From Eubacteriaceae bacterium Marseille-Q4139 (GTDB taxonomy: Bacteria; Bacillota; Clostridia; Lachnospirales; Lachnospiraceae), in the NCBI GenBank assembly GCA_018223415.1, contig JAGTTQ010000001.1:2901365-2965364 (forward strand): a stretch of 64,000 nucleotides of DNA, in the 5' to 3' direction. The notes beneath the pieces are model-generated. The model did no database searches, was not told where the DNA came from, and saw only the letters and a list, made by a program, of their open reading frames with translations. Positions 33,119 to 42,061 of this stretch are shown one piece after another; position 1 is the stretch's first letter, and each line of letters begins with the position of its first letter. The position numbers were made by a program, and so were the translations under genes.

Positions 33119-33134
33119 CCTCTTGCCAACGGCC
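33119..33134. promoter_or_regulatory. Motif shared with the recombinase promoter
   Basis: CCTCTTGCCAACGGCC here matches CCTCTGCCAACGGCC at 10123-10137 with one extra base. The second copy lies in the -35/-10 spacer of the recombinase promoter, so both may be operators of one element-encoded regulator. Confidence 0.45.
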
Positions 33135-33215
33135 TGCAAACCGTTGGGTTAACAGTGATAAGGAAGTAAATTACTTATCAACTGTTAGCTGACGGTTTTT
33201 GGGTGCATACGAACT

Positions 33216-33256
33216 CCCCGTCTGATTCCTAACAGGAATTAGGCGGGGGTTTTTCT
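33216..33256 (+). terminator. Plus-strand terminator before the DUF6061-like gene
   Basis: CCCCG-CT-ATTCC pairs with GGAAT-AG-CGGGG around TAACA, followed by a T run. No plus-strand gene lies immediately upstream, so it acts as an insulator at the right edge of the ICE or as a leader attenuator of the next gene. Confidence 0.75.
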
Positions 33257-33288
33257 TGTTAACAGCGCCTATATTGGAGGATAGCATT

Positions 33289-33540
33289 ATGAAACCATTA
33301 CTTTCCTGTGAATTTAACATGGACACTGGCTACATTGAACTAAGATATTCTGACGGTCGCATGATTTGCATTAACTGCACCGCTGTAGAGAACGAAGTTG
33401 CGAATAGCCGTTTCCAGCGTTCTGAACTGGACTGGCTTATCTACAACGATCCGCTGTCCTATGCGGAATTGATTTTGAATGGTGACCCAGAAGAATACTT
33501 GCGAACTGTGACAGTGTTTCCGCCACCAGATTTCATCTAA
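33289..33540 (+). CDS. DUF6061-like small protein
   Basis: An 83-residue protein (MKPLLSCEFNMDTGYIELRY at the start; YNDPLSYAELILNGDPEEYL near the end) resembling DUF6061 proteins found in many gut Clostridia, often beside mobile elements. Role unknown. The ATG at 33289 follows TTGGAGGATAGCATT. Confidence 0.7.
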   Translation: MKPLLSCEFNMDTGYIELRYSDGRMICINCTAVENEVANSRFQRSELDWLIYNDPLSYAELILNGDPEEYLRTVTVFPPPDFI

Positions 33541-33624
33541 TCAAGCTACGATTGCCTCCCATCTGCCTATTTCGTTTGAGTCAATATTTGTTGTGCACAG
33601 TTATGAGATCTTCTTGGTATGTTC

Positions 33625-33679
33625 TTGACAATTGCAAATAGATGTACTATCATCTGATTGGTTGACGATACATCTATTT
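33625..33679 (+). promoter_or_regulatory. MarR-gene promoter and operator
   Basis: TTGACA (33625-33630) and TATCAT (33648-33653) are 17 bp apart. A perfect 11-bp inverted repeat, AAATAGATGTA (33636-33646) and TACATCTATTT (33669-33679), straddles the -10 and start region, a typical autorepression site. Confidence 0.75.
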
Positions 33680-33700
33680 TTGCAGAGGTGATGGAACACT

Positions 33701-34180
33701 TTGGATGCAACACATCGGAAAATCACAAAAATTGCAAGAGAAATCGGAAAGTTTACTGCCCGTACTTTAAAGATAGACGGGGTTGGAACAGCAGAATTTG
33801 ATTTGATTCACCTGATCCGAAAAAATCCAGGCATCACGCAGTCGGGAATATGTCGCATTCTCGGTGCAGATAAGGGCGCTGTTGCAAAACAAATAGCCAA
33901 TCTGGAGGCCAAGGGCTACCTGAACCGCGAGGAAAATCCAACGGATAAACGCAGCCAGTTGATTTTTCCCACCGAGAAGGCCAACAATCTGAAAAATTCC
34001 AAAGCGCAGATTGAAACAGCGTTTTACGCCTGGCTGACCGAGACCCTCAGCAAAGAGGAACTAACGGAATTTTCTCGTTTGCTGGATGTCCTCTATCAGC
34101 GATGCAAGGCGGAGAGTAAAGCCAATTTTTCGAATATAACAAAGCGAATAGAGGCGTGTGATGGGTATGAAATCGGGTAA
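33701..34180 (+). CDS. MarR family transcriptional regulator
   Basis: A 159-residue MarR protein: dimerization helices at both ends and a winged helix in the middle (NPGITQSGICRILGADKGAV, then ANLEAKGYLNREENPTDKRS). It starts at TTG 33701, as an upstream stop leaves no other option; GAGGTGATGG precedes it. It overlaps the MFS gene by 20 bases and probably represses the MarR-MFS-TetR operon in response to a small molecule. Confidence 0.88.
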   Translation: MDATHRKITKIAREIGKFTARTLKIDGVGTAEFDLIHLIRKNPGITQSGICRILGADKGAVAKQIANLEAKGYLNREENPTDKRSQLIFPTEKANNLKNSKAQIETAFYAWLTETLSKEELTEFSRLLDVLYQRCKAESKANFSNITKRIEACDGYEIG

Positions 34181-35435
34181 AGCGAAAAAACATATGTCGC
34201 AGGCAATGACATTCATTGTCCTTTTTGGCATTGTCAGCCTTTTCTCGGACATGACCCATGAAGGCGCTTCCAGTATCCGGGGTGCCTATCTCTCTCTTCT
34301 GGGGGCATCTGCCGGGGTCATCGGCTTCGCCTCTGGGCTGGGAGAACTGGTGGGTTATTCCATGCGGTATGTTTTTGGACGATTGACAGACCGGACGAAA
34401 CTATATTGGCCCATGACCATTGCGGGCTATGTGCTGGATATCATTGCTGTTCCGGCTTTGGCTTTGGTGGGCGAACACGGCTGGGTGGCTGCCTGCGCCC
34501 TGCTCATTGTGCAGCGAATGGGAAAAGCAATCAAAAAACCTGCAAAGGACACACTTATGTCTTTCGCTTCCTCTCAAGAGGGGACGGGAAAAAGTTTTGG
34601 ATTGCAGGAACTGCTGGATCAGATCGGTGCATTTCTTGGCCCGGTGCTGCTGTATCTGGTCATGCTGCTGCGTCAACAGGGCAACACCTTTGATGCATAC
34701 GCCCTGTGCTTTGCTGTGTTGGCTATCCCCGGCGCAATCACCCTTATTTTACTGCTTGTGACCAAACATAAATTTCCAAACCCGGAGCAGTTTGAGCCAG
34801 AGCCCAAGGAGTACATCCCCTTTCGTATGAAGCGAGAATTTCTACTCTATATTGCTGGGATCAGTCTGTTTGCATTTGGCTTTATTGATTATTCTCTGGT
34901 GCTGATGCACATTTCCAGCACATTCACTAGCCTTTCTGCTGGGTTGGCAGAAACAGGTTCGCTGGTAACGGAAGGCACTTTGCCCCTGCTATATGCCGGT
35001 GCTATGCTGGTGGATGCAGTTGCTGCCTTGGTGTTCGGCTATCTTTATGATAAAAAGGGGGTTAAAGTGCTGGTGTTGTCTACGGTCTTTTCTGCTCCGT
35101 TTCCGATTCTTATCTTTGCGGGAAAAAGCATCCCAGTGGTGCTGGCAGGCATTGCACTCTGGGGTGTGGGCATGGGAGCGCAGGAGTCCATCCTGAAGGC
35201 CGCTGTTACCACGATGGTGCCGAAAAACAGCCGTGCCACAGGCTACGGTATCTTTGAATGTTCCTTTGGCGTTTTCTGGTTTTTAGGCAGCTGGCTGCTG
35301 GGAACACTGTATGACGTGAGCATCCCAGCCATGATTGCTGTTTCGGTGGTTGCTCAGTTGGCCGCCATTCCGCTCTATTTGGCATCGGCGAAAGATAGAC
35401 GGAGAAAATCCGAGGATGGAGGTGATGCAATATGA
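34161..35435 (+). CDS. MFS transporter
   Basis: A 424-residue major facilitator with about 12 hydrophobic segments in two halves. The loop between segments 2 and 3 contains GRLTDRTKLYW and the one between 8 and 9 GYLYDKKGVKVL, the MFS signature. SFGLQELLDQIGAFLGP is a conserved inner-half helix. The ATG at 34161 follows AGAGG. It is co-transcribed with a MarR and a TetR regulator; export of a toxic amphiphile such as a fatty acid would fit the neighbourhood but is inference. Confidence 0.9.
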   Translation: MGMKSGKAKKHMSQAMTFIVLFGIVSLFSDMTHEGASSIRGAYLSLLGASAGVIGFASGLGELVGYSMRYVFGRLTDRTKLYWPMTIAGYVLDIIAVPALALVGEHGWVAACALLIVQRMGKAIKKPAKDTLMSFASSQEGTGKSFGLQELLDQIGAFLGPVLLYLVMLLRQQGNTFDAYALCFAVLAIPGAITLILLLVTKHKFPNPEQFEPEPKEYIPFRMKREFLLYIAGISLFAFGFIDYSLVLMHISSTFTSLSAGLAETGSLVTEGTLPLLYAGAMLVDAVAALVFGYLYDKKGVKVLVLSTVFSAPFPILIFAGKSIPVVLAGIALWGVGMGAQESILKAAVTTMVPKNSRATGYGIFECSFGVFWFLGSWLLGTLYDVSIPAMIAVSVVAQLAAIPLYLASAKDRRRKSEDGGDAI

Positions 35436-35995
35436 CAAATATGAAAGACACCATCAGAAATGCTCTGGTCTCTAAACTGCAATCATCCTCCCTGGACAGC
35501 ATTACAGTCACAGATATCGCAACGGACTGCGGTATCTCACGGCAGGCATTCTACTATTATTTCAACGACATTTACGATGTTGTGGAGTCTATCTTCCTGG
35601 AGCAGACAGAACGGGCGTTGAATGAATACTCTGATATTGACAGCTGGCAGATCGGCTATATCCGCATGATGCGGTGGACTCTTGCCAACAAATCTCTTGT
35701 GATGAATACCTATCGTTCCATCCAAAGGGAATATATCGAGTTTTTCATGTACCGTGTCCTATATCAATACATTATACAAGTCGTTCAGAAGGAGGCTCGG
35801 CCATATCAAGTAACGACCAAGCAGTGTGAATTTATCGCAGATTTCTACACCCTGGCCATCAACGCCGTTTCGCTGGAATGGATTCGAAACGGCATGAAGG
35901 AGCCGCCGGAGGAAATCGCAGAGAATGTAAACTTTTTGATTGAAGGAGACTTTCAGAAAGCACTGATTCGGTTTGACCGGCAGAATAGGCAGTAA
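35432..35995 (+). CDS. TetR family regulator (first copy)
   Basis: A 187-residue TetR/AcrR regulator with the N-terminal helix-turn-helix TVTDIATDCGISRQAFYYYF and a C-terminal ligand domain. It is coupled to the MFS gene by an ATGA overlap. The C-terminal domain is similar in plan and sequence to the second TetR at 38002 (IQREYIEFFMYRVLY versus IQREKIENYLCRVVY), so the two are paralogues. It probably controls the adjacent oleate hydratase. Confidence 0.88.
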   Translation: MTNMKDTIRNALVSKLQSSSLDSITVTDIATDCGISRQAFYYYFNDIYDVVESIFLEQTERALNEYSDIDSWQIGYIRMMRWTLANKSLVMNTYRSIQREYIEFFMYRVLYQYIIQVVQKEARPYQVTTKQCEFIADFYTLAINAVSLEWIRNGMKEPPEEIAENVNFLIEGDFQKALIRFDRQNRQ

Positions 35996-35998
35996 TTT

Positions 35999-36052
35999 TT
36001 ACACAGGGGGCGGACTGTCAAACAAGCTTTGACAGCCCGCCCCCTGTGTAAA
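35999..36052 (+). terminator. Long hairpin after the first TetR gene
   Basis: ACACAGGGGGCGG and CCGCCCCCTGTGT pair over 13 bp, with an inner CTGTCAA/TTTGACAG stem. It is followed by only a short AT-rich tail, so it could act in both directions. Confidence 0.75.
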
Positions 36053-36081
36053 TTGTGTTTTTGCGTGTAGAACGGCATAAT
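36053..36081 (+). promoter_or_regulatory. Putative promoter of oleate hydratase 1
   Basis: TTGTGT and CATAAT are 17 bp apart, 48 bp upstream of the start codon. A similar TTGTTT/TACAAT pair precedes the second hydratase gene. Confidence 0.5.
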
Positions 36082-36128
36082 TATAATTAAAGAAACTTGA
36101 TTCGCCATCAAAAAAAGGAGGTCTCTTT

Positions 36129-37898
36129 ATGTTTTATACCAATGGAAATTATGCCGCTTTTTGCAAACCCCGGAAGCCGGAAAATATTGAAAACCGCCAC
36201 GCCTATATTGTGGGCGGTGGTCTGGCGGGCTTGTCGGCTGCCGCATTCCTGATCCGGGACGGTCAGATGCCGGGAGAAAACATCACTGTGCTGGAGGAAT
36301 TGCACCTGCCGGGCGGCGGATGTGATGGAATTAAGGATGCAAAACTGGGATATGTAATCCGTGGCGGGCGAGAGATGGAAGATCATTTTGAATGTCTGTG
36401 GGATCTGTATCGCTCCATCCCTTCTCTGAAAAATCCAGGACAGACAGTGCTTGATGAATTTTATTATCTAAATGTGGATGACCCCAGCAGCTCTCCGATC
36501 CGTGTGACCGAAAAGCAGGGTCAGGATGCCCACACACTGCATAAGTTTGGACTGACCGATCAGGCTATCATGGAACTGGCTCGATTGGTTCTTACCCCAG
36601 AGAAGGAACTGGATGATAAAAAAATCACCGATGTATTCACCAAGGACTTCTTCGAGTCTAATTTCTGGCTGTTCTGGCGCACTATGTTTGCCTTCGAAGA
36701 CTGGCACAGTGCTATTGAGATGCGCCGCTACCTGACACGCTTCATCCATCATGCGCACAACATCACCGACCTCTCCTGCCTGAAATTTACTACCTACAAC
36801 CAGTATGAATCTTTGATTCTTCCCCTGGTACATTATCTGCAAGAGCACGGTGTTCGATTTGAATATAACACAGCTGTGACCAATGTGGAGTTTGATTTTG
36901 CGGGCGGGAAAAAGCGGGCGGTTCGCATCCTGTACAAAACCGGAGAAGATCACCGTGTTATTCCCATAAAGCCGGAAGATTTGGTCTTTGTTACTCTGGG
37001 TTCTAACACCGATCAGAGTGGCTTTGGCGATCAGACCCACCCAGCCAGCGTCCCCGAAGGGCTGGGGGTAAGCTGGGTGCTATGGAAAAATATCGCCGCA
37101 CAGAGCAGCGAGTTCGGAAATCCGGAGAAATTCTGCGGAGATATAAGGGGTTCCAACTGGGAATCTGCTACCATCACTTGCTTTGATGAAAAAATTCCTG
37201 CTTACATCGCAAAGCTTACCGGTCGGGACCCTTACAATGGAAGAATTGTAACGGGTGGCCCTATTACAGCCCGGGATTCTTCCTGGTTGATGAGCTGGAC
37301 AGTGAGCAGGCAGCCCCATTTTGCGATTCAAAAGCCCAATGAGATCGTAGCCTGGGTATATGGTCTGTTTTCCGATCAGCCGGGCGATTATGTAAAAAAG
37401 ACGATGGCAGAGTGTACTGGTGAGGAAATCTGCATGGAATGGCTGTATCACATGGGTGTCCCTGTGGACGAGATCCCTGAATTGGCGCGGAACCATGCGG
37501 TGACGATTCCCTGCATGATGCCCTATGTGACCTCTTACTTTATGGCCCGCCGTACCGGTGATCGACCTTTGGTGGTGGTCAACGGAGCAGAAAACTTCGC
37601 TTTTATCGGTGAGCATGTGGAAACACCGAATGACACGGTTTTCACAACAGAGTATGCAGTGCGCACTGGCATGGAGGCCGTCTATACCCTTCTGAAGCTG
37701 GATCGTGGTGTTCCGGAGGTGTTTGCCTCTCAGTATGACCTCCGCATTCTGCTACGTGTGACCCATCATATGCTGGATGGTAGAAAGATCACCGATATGT
37801 CTCTGCCGATGGCGCAGCGCTTTGCGTTGAAACAGGCTTTGAAAAAAATAGAGGGAACCACCATTTACGACCTGCTAACGGAAAACCGTTTGATTTGA
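36129..37898 (+). CDS. ohyA: Oleate hydratase 1
   Basis: A 589-residue FAD-dependent oleate hydratase that adds water to the cis-9 double bond of unsaturated fatty acids, giving 10-hydroxy acids. The FAD-binding motif IVGGGLAGLSAAAFLIRDG is at residues 28-46, followed by the family block GGREMEDHFECLWDLYRSIPS with the catalytic Glu. WRTMFAFEDWHSAIEMRRYL and YNQYESLILPLVHYL are further hallmarks. Such enzymes detoxify antimicrobial unsaturated fatty acids in gut bacteria and staphylococci. The ATG at 36129 follows AAAAGGAGGTC. It sits between two TetR genes. Confidence 0.95.
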   Translation: MFYTNGNYAAFCKPRKPENIENRHAYIVGGGLAGLSAAAFLIRDGQMPGENITVLEELHLPGGGCDGIKDAKLGYVIRGGREMEDHFECLWDLYRSIPSLKNPGQTVLDEFYYLNVDDPSSSPIRVTEKQGQDAHTLHKFGLTDQAIMELARLVLTPEKELDDKKITDVFTKDFFESNFWLFWRTMFAFEDWHSAIEMRRYLTRFIHHAHNITDLSCLKFTTYNQYESLILPLVHYLQEHGVRFEYNTAVTNVEFDFAGGKKRAVRILYKTGEDHRVIPIKPEDLVFVTLGSNTDQSGFGDQTHPASVPEGLGVSWVLWKNIAAQSSEFGNPEKFCGDIRGSNWESATITCFDEKIPAYIAKLTGRDPYNGRIVTGGPITARDSSWLMSWTVSRQPHFAIQKPNEIVAWVYGLFSDQPGDYVKKTMAECTGEEICMEWLYHMGVPVDEIPELARNHAVTIPCMMPYVTSYFMARRTGDRPLVVVNGAENFAFIGEHVETPNDTVFTTEYAVRTGMEAVYTLLKLDRGVPEVFASQYDLRILLRVTHHMLDGRKITDMSLPMAQRFALKQALKKIEGTTIYDLLTENRLI

Positions 37899-37921
37899 GA
37901 AGGCGGGATATCATAATAATC

Positions 37922-37972
37922 AGGTCTCCGAGACATCAGCTGCCAGCAGAGGCCCCGGAGGCCTTTCTCTTT
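37922..37972 (+). terminator. Terminator after oleate hydratase 1
   Basis: AGGTCTCCG pairs with CGGAGGCCT (one G-U) around a large loop, followed by TTCTCTTT. Confidence 0.7.
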
Positions 37973-38001
37973 ACAGTCAGATCGAAAAAAGGAGGGAAAC
38001 C

Positions 38002-38583
38002 ATGTCACAAACCACCAAAAGGGCACTGGCCATGTCGCTGAAACACATCATGGCAAAAAAACCGCTGTCCAAAATAACCATCGCAGATATTACGGAGGAT
38101 TGCGGTATCAACCGGATGACTTTTTATTATCATTTCCAAGATATCTTTGATCTCATTGATTGGATATGCCAAGAAGAAGGTGCTAAAGCCATACAAGGGC
38201 GAAAAAATTACAAAACCTGGCAGGAAGGGTTTCTCGCTTTATGCTGTGCAACAAGGGAGAACAGGTCATTTGTGGAAGGTGTGTATCACTCCATCCAGCG
38301 AGAAAAAATCGAGAATTATCTTTGCCGAGTTGTATATGATTTACTGTTTGATGTTGTATGTGAACTATCCAAGGACTATTACATTTCTCTCGAAAATAAG
38401 CAGTATATCGCCAATTTTTACAAACATGGATTTGTGGGTATCATATTAGAGTGGGTCAAGTGTGGAATGAAAGAAGATCCGAAAATATTTGTCAGTCGGG
38501 TGAGTCAGATGATACATGGCCAACTTCTTTTAGCTATTAAGAATATGGCAGAGACACCAATTTTATCAAAAGAGCTGGAATGA
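38002..38583 (+). CDS. TetR family regulator (second copy)
   Basis: A 193-residue TetR/AcrR protein: helix-turn-helix KITIADITEDCGINRMTFYY at residues 23-45 and a ligand domain containing IQREKIENYLCRVVYDLLFD. It is paralogous to the TetR at 35432. A strong ribosome site (AAAGGAGGGAAACC) precedes the ATG. With its own terminator, it is a separate unit that probably regulates the second oleate hydratase gene 120 bp downstream; a fatty-acid or acyl-CoA ligand is likely by context. Confidence 0.88.
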   Translation: MSQTTKRALAMSLKHIMAKKPLSKITIADITEDCGINRMTFYYHFQDIFDLIDWICQEEGAKAIQGRKNYKTWQEGFLALCCATRENRSFVEGVYHSIQREKIENYLCRVVYDLLFDVVCELSKDYYISLENKQYIANFYKHGFVGIILEWVKCGMKEDPKIFVSRVSQMIHGQLLLAIKNMAETPILSKELE

Positions 38584-38596
38584 TAAAACTCTTTAC

Positions 38597-38646
38597 AAAG
38601 CACCTTGGATGATGTAATTTTCATCATCCGGGGTGCTTTGTTTATT
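38597..38646 (+). terminator. Terminator after the second TetR gene
   Basis: AAAGCACC and GGATGATG pair with CATCATCC and GGTGCTTT in a long stem, followed by GTTTATT. Confidence 0.88.
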
Positions 38647-38673
38647 GTTTGGATATTGGAGTAAAGATACAAT
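38645..38673 (+). promoter_or_regulatory. Putative promoter of oleate hydratase 2
   Basis: TTGTTT and TACAAT are 17 bp apart, 33 bp upstream of the start codon. Confidence 0.5.
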
Positions 38674-38706
38674 ATAGGTAAAGAAATGACGAAGGAGGTC
38701 ATTTGA

Positions 38707-40482
38707 GTGTATTATTCCAGTGGAAACTATGAAGCTTTTGTTCGGCCACTCAAACCGGAGGGTGTGGAACGAAAATCTGCCTATATTGTTGGAACCGGTC
38801 TGGCAGCTTTGACTGCTGCCTGCTATTTGGTGAGAGATGGGCAGATGCCGGGAAAACGCATCCATATCTTTGAGAAGGATCCTATCCCCGGCGGGGCCTG
38901 CGACGGCTGGGAGTACCCGGGCTTGGGGTATGTGATGCGGGGCGGTCGTGAGATGGACAACCACTTCGAGGTGATGTGGGATCTGTTTCGATCCATTCCC
39001 TCCATTGAGAACCCGGAACTGAGCGTGCTGGACGAGTACTACTATCTCAACAAACGGGACCCCAACTACTCCCTCATGCGGGCCACCCAGAACCGCGGGG
39101 AGGACGGTCGTACCGACGGAAAATTCGGCCTTTCCGACGCCGGGGCCATGGAGATTATGAAGCTGTTCTTCACTCCCGACGAGGAACTCTACGACAAGCC
39201 CATCACAGACTACTTTAGTGACGAGGTGCTGAACTCCAACTTCTGGCTCTACTGGCGCACCATGTTCGCTTTCGAAAATTGGCACAGTGCCCTAGAGATG
39301 AAGCTCTACCTCCGTCGCTTCATCCATCACATTGGCGGTTTACCCGACTTCAAGGCTCTCCGCTTTACCCGTTACAATCAGTACGAATCTATGATTCTGC
39401 CCATGGTGGCCTATCTGGAGAAGGCAGGCGTACAGTTCCACTACAATACCAAGGTCATTGATGTGGACTTTGACATTCGCGCTGGCCAAAAACTTGCCCG
39501 CCGCCTCACCTTGCAGTTTGAAAGCGGAGAGGAGCAGGTCGATCTCATGGAGCAGGATCTGGTCTTTATCACACCGGGTGGCTGCGTGGAGAACTCTGCT
39601 CTGGGTTCTCAGAACACTCCCGCTCCTTACAAGCCGGAGCTGAAAGAGGGCGGCGGATGGGATATGTGGCGGCGTATCGCGGCCCAAGATCCTTCCTTCG
39701 GCCATCCCGATAAGTTCTGCGGAGATCCGGAGAAGAGCAACTGGATGAGCGCCACCGTCACCACCTTGGATGACAAGATCCCGCCCTATATCCAAAAAAT
39801 CTGTCAGCGGGACCCTTTCAGCGGCAAGGTAGTTACCGGCGGCATCGTCACCGTGAAGGATTCCAACTGGCTTTTGAGCTGGACCTTCAACCGCCAGCCA
39901 CAGTTCCGCAGCCAGCCCAAGGGCCAGCTGGTGGGCTGGATCTACGGCCTGTTCAGCGATAAACCTGGCAACTATGTGAAAAAGCCCATGCGGGACTGCA
40001 CCGGTAAAGAGATCTGCATGGAGTGGCTCTACCACTTGGGCGTACCTGAGGAGGAGATCGAGAATCTGGCCGAGCACAGCGCCAACACCGTCCCCTGCAT
40101 GATGCCCTATATCACTGCCTTTTTCATGCCCCGGGCGGCGGGAGACCGGCCGGCTGTAGTGCCCGAAGGGGCCGTCAATTTTGCCTTTATCGGCCAGTTC
40201 GCCGAGACCCCCCGAGATACCATCTTCACTACGGAATACTCCATGCGCACCGGCATGGAGGCGGTATATACCCTGCTGGACATCGACCGGGGAGTGCCAG
40301 AGGTCTGGGGCAGTACCTTCGATGTTCGAGACCTGCTCAATGCAACGGTACAGTTGAGGGACGGCCGGAAGATCACAGATATGCATTTGGGCTTAAAAGA
40401 GCGTATGGCATTGAAGGAAGTGCTGAAAAAAATCTCTGGTACGGATGTGGAGAAGCTGCTAAAGGAATATCATGTCATCTGA
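38707..40482 (+). CDS. ohyA: Oleate hydratase 2
   Basis: A 591-residue second oleate hydratase. It has the FAD motif IVGTGLAALTAACYLVRDG, the GGREMDNHFEVMWDLFRSIPS block, and WRTMFAFENWHSALEMKLYL. Compared with the first copy the codon usage is distinctly GC-rich, so the two were not made by recent tandem duplication but brought together from different sources or long diverged. The start is GTG 38707 behind GGAGGTC. Different double-bond or chain-length preference would explain keeping both (inference). Confidence 0.95.
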   Translation: MYYSSGNYEAFVRPLKPEGVERKSAYIVGTGLAALTAACYLVRDGQMPGKRIHIFEKDPIPGGACDGWEYPGLGYVMRGGREMDNHFEVMWDLFRSIPSIENPELSVLDEYYYLNKRDPNYSLMRATQNRGEDGRTDGKFGLSDAGAMEIMKLFFTPDEELYDKPITDYFSDEVLNSNFWLYWRTMFAFENWHSALEMKLYLRRFIHHIGGLPDFKALRFTRYNQYESMILPMVAYLEKAGVQFHYNTKVIDVDFDIRAGQKLARRLTLQFESGEEQVDLMEQDLVFITPGGCVENSALGSQNTPAPYKPELKEGGGWDMWRRIAAQDPSFGHPDKFCGDPEKSNWMSATVTTLDDKIPPYIQKICQRDPFSGKVVTGGIVTVKDSNWLLSWTFNRQPQFRSQPKGQLVGWIYGLFSDKPGNYVKKPMRDCTGKEICMEWLYHLGVPEEEIENLAEHSANTVPCMMPYITAFFMPRAAGDRPAVVPEGAVNFAFIGQFAETPRDTIFTTEYSMRTGMEAVYTLLDIDRGVPEVWGSTFDVRDLLNATVQLRDGRKITDMHLGLKERMALKEVLKKISGTDVEKLLKEYHVI

Positions 40483-40623
40483 CTTTTCTTATACCTTTTC
40501 CACCGAATAGAGCGATATCGTATTTTATCAATTCTTCCAGTCAGAATATTTGCAAACTGTGCAGTGCATAGCCGTGCGGCAAACAGTGCTCAATGGAAAG
40601 ATACTACAAAGGAGAAATAGAAG

Positions 40624-41973
40624 ATGGACGTTTCTATGCAGATTAAAAAAACAGCCCTGCGCACAGCGCTGGGATATATTGAAAAAAATCCCGAGGAAAA
40701 TGTGCTCAAACTGATGGACTGGGTGGATAAGCTGGCAGGAGATGGACCGAACAGCTTCCCCGCGCAGCGCAAAGCGTTTCGAAATGTTTTAAACGATCCG
40801 GAATGTAGCATGTACCAGCTCATTATGAGCGTTTTCCGGGACATTGACAATGATGTGTTGAAGGTGGTTTTTGAGAACTTCTTCCTGAATGCCAGTCTAA
40901 TCGGCTGGCCCAAGCAGGAACACTATCGTAAGGAGTTGAACTGCAATATTCCTTGGGCGATTCTCATGGATCCTACCTCTGCCTGTAATCTTCACTGTAC
41001 TGGCTGCTGGGCTGCTGAATACGGCAACAAGCTGAACCTGACATACGAGGAACTCAGCGACATTGTCCGCCAAGGCAAAGAGTTTGGAACTTATATGTAC
41101 ATCTTCTCTGGCGGTGAACCTCTGGTTCGGAAAAAGGACATCCTCCGGCTGTGCACCGAACACAGCGACTGCCAGTTCCTGGCTTTTACCAATGCTACTC
41201 TGATTGATGATGCGTTTGCGAAGGAAATGCTGCGGGTGAAAAACTTTATTCCCGCCATCAGTGTAGAAGGGTTTGAAGACGCTACCGATTTTCGACGGGG
41301 GGCGGGCACCTATCAGGCAATCATGAAGGCTATGGCTATTCTGAAACAATACAAATTGCCCTTTGGTGCATCCTGTTGCTACACCTCGAAAAATGTGGAC
41401 TCCATCAGCTCCGAGGCTTTTATCGATCATCTGGTGGAGTGTGGGGCCAAGTTTGCCTGGTTCTTCCACTACATGCCGGTGGGGAACGAAGCAGTGACCG
41501 ACCTGCTGCCCAATCCGGAGCAGCGTAAGCTCATGTACCGAAAAGTGCGGGAGTACCGTTCCACCAAGCCCATCTTCACGATTGATTTTCAGAATGACGG
41601 CGAGTATGTAGGCGGCTGCATCGCAGGAGGCCGTAACTATCTCCATATTAACGCCAATGGCGATGTGGAACCCTGTGCGTTTATCCACTACTCTGACTCC
41701 AATATCAGAGAAAAAACCTTGCTGGAAGCTTTCCAATCTCCTCTGTTTATGGCCTATCACAACCACCAGCCCTTCAATTGCAACCACCTGCGTCCCTGCC
41801 CCATGTTGGAGAATCCTGACATGTTAAAAATGATGGTACATCAGTCCGGAGCCCATTCTACGGATCTTCAGTCTCCGGAGAGTGCTGACCATCTGTGTGA
41901 CAAGTGCCGTAACTATGCTGCTTGTTGGGCCCCGGAAGCGGACATTTTATGGAACGAAAGAAATAAGAATTGA
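40624..41973 (+). CDS. Radical SAM protein with SPASM-like C-terminus
   Basis: A 449-residue radical S-adenosylmethionine enzyme. The iron-sulfur motif is CNLHCTGC (CX3CX2C) at about residues 120-127; FSGGEPL is the SAM-binding GGE motif. The C-terminal third has paired Cys motifs (GCIAGGRNYLHIN, VEPCAFIHY, LRPCPM, CDKCRNYAACW) suggesting one or two auxiliary clusters. The N-terminal 100 residues are helical and include IEKNPEENVLKLMDWVDKL. The substrate is unknown; its place after oleate hydratase and before lipid-related genes suggests modification of a lipid or small metabolite (inference). Confidence 0.88.
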   Translation: MDVSMQIKKTALRTALGYIEKNPEENVLKLMDWVDKLAGDGPNSFPAQRKAFRNVLNDPECSMYQLIMSVFRDIDNDVLKVVFENFFLNASLIGWPKQEHYRKELNCNIPWAILMDPTSACNLHCTGCWAAEYGNKLNLTYEELSDIVRQGKEFGTYMYIFSGGEPLVRKKDILRLCTEHSDCQFLAFTNATLIDDAFAKEMLRVKNFIPAISVEGFEDATDFRRGAGTYQAIMKAMAILKQYKLPFGASCCYTSKNVDSISSEAFIDHLVECGAKFAWFFHYMPVGNEAVTDLLPNPEQRKLMYRKVREYRSTKPIFTIDFQNDGEYVGGCIAGGRNYLHINANGDVEPCAFIHYSDSNIREKTLLEAFQSPLFMAYHNHQPFNCNHLRPCPMLENPDMLKMMVHQSGAHSTDLQSPESADHLCDKCRNYAACWAPEADILWNERNKN

Positions 41974-41997
41974 GCCAATGGGCTGTCTCTGACAGAG

Positions 41998-42042
41998 CAA
42001 GCCGTCGGAATCTCTGTTTGCGGCAGAGATTTCGACGGCTTG
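41998..42042 (+). other. Intercistronic hairpin
   Basis: CAAGCCGTCG and CGACGGCTTG form a 10-bp stem, extended by AATCTCTG/CAGAGATT. There is no T tract, so it may stabilise or process the transcript between the radical SAM gene and the genes downstream. Confidence 0.65.
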
Positions 42043-42061
42043 TAAATTATGGGGAGATTTT

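Noticed and set aside
33701..33716. ATG at 33691 as MarR start
   Set aside because: It is not in the MarR frame; an in-frame stop lies directly upstream of the TTG at 33701.
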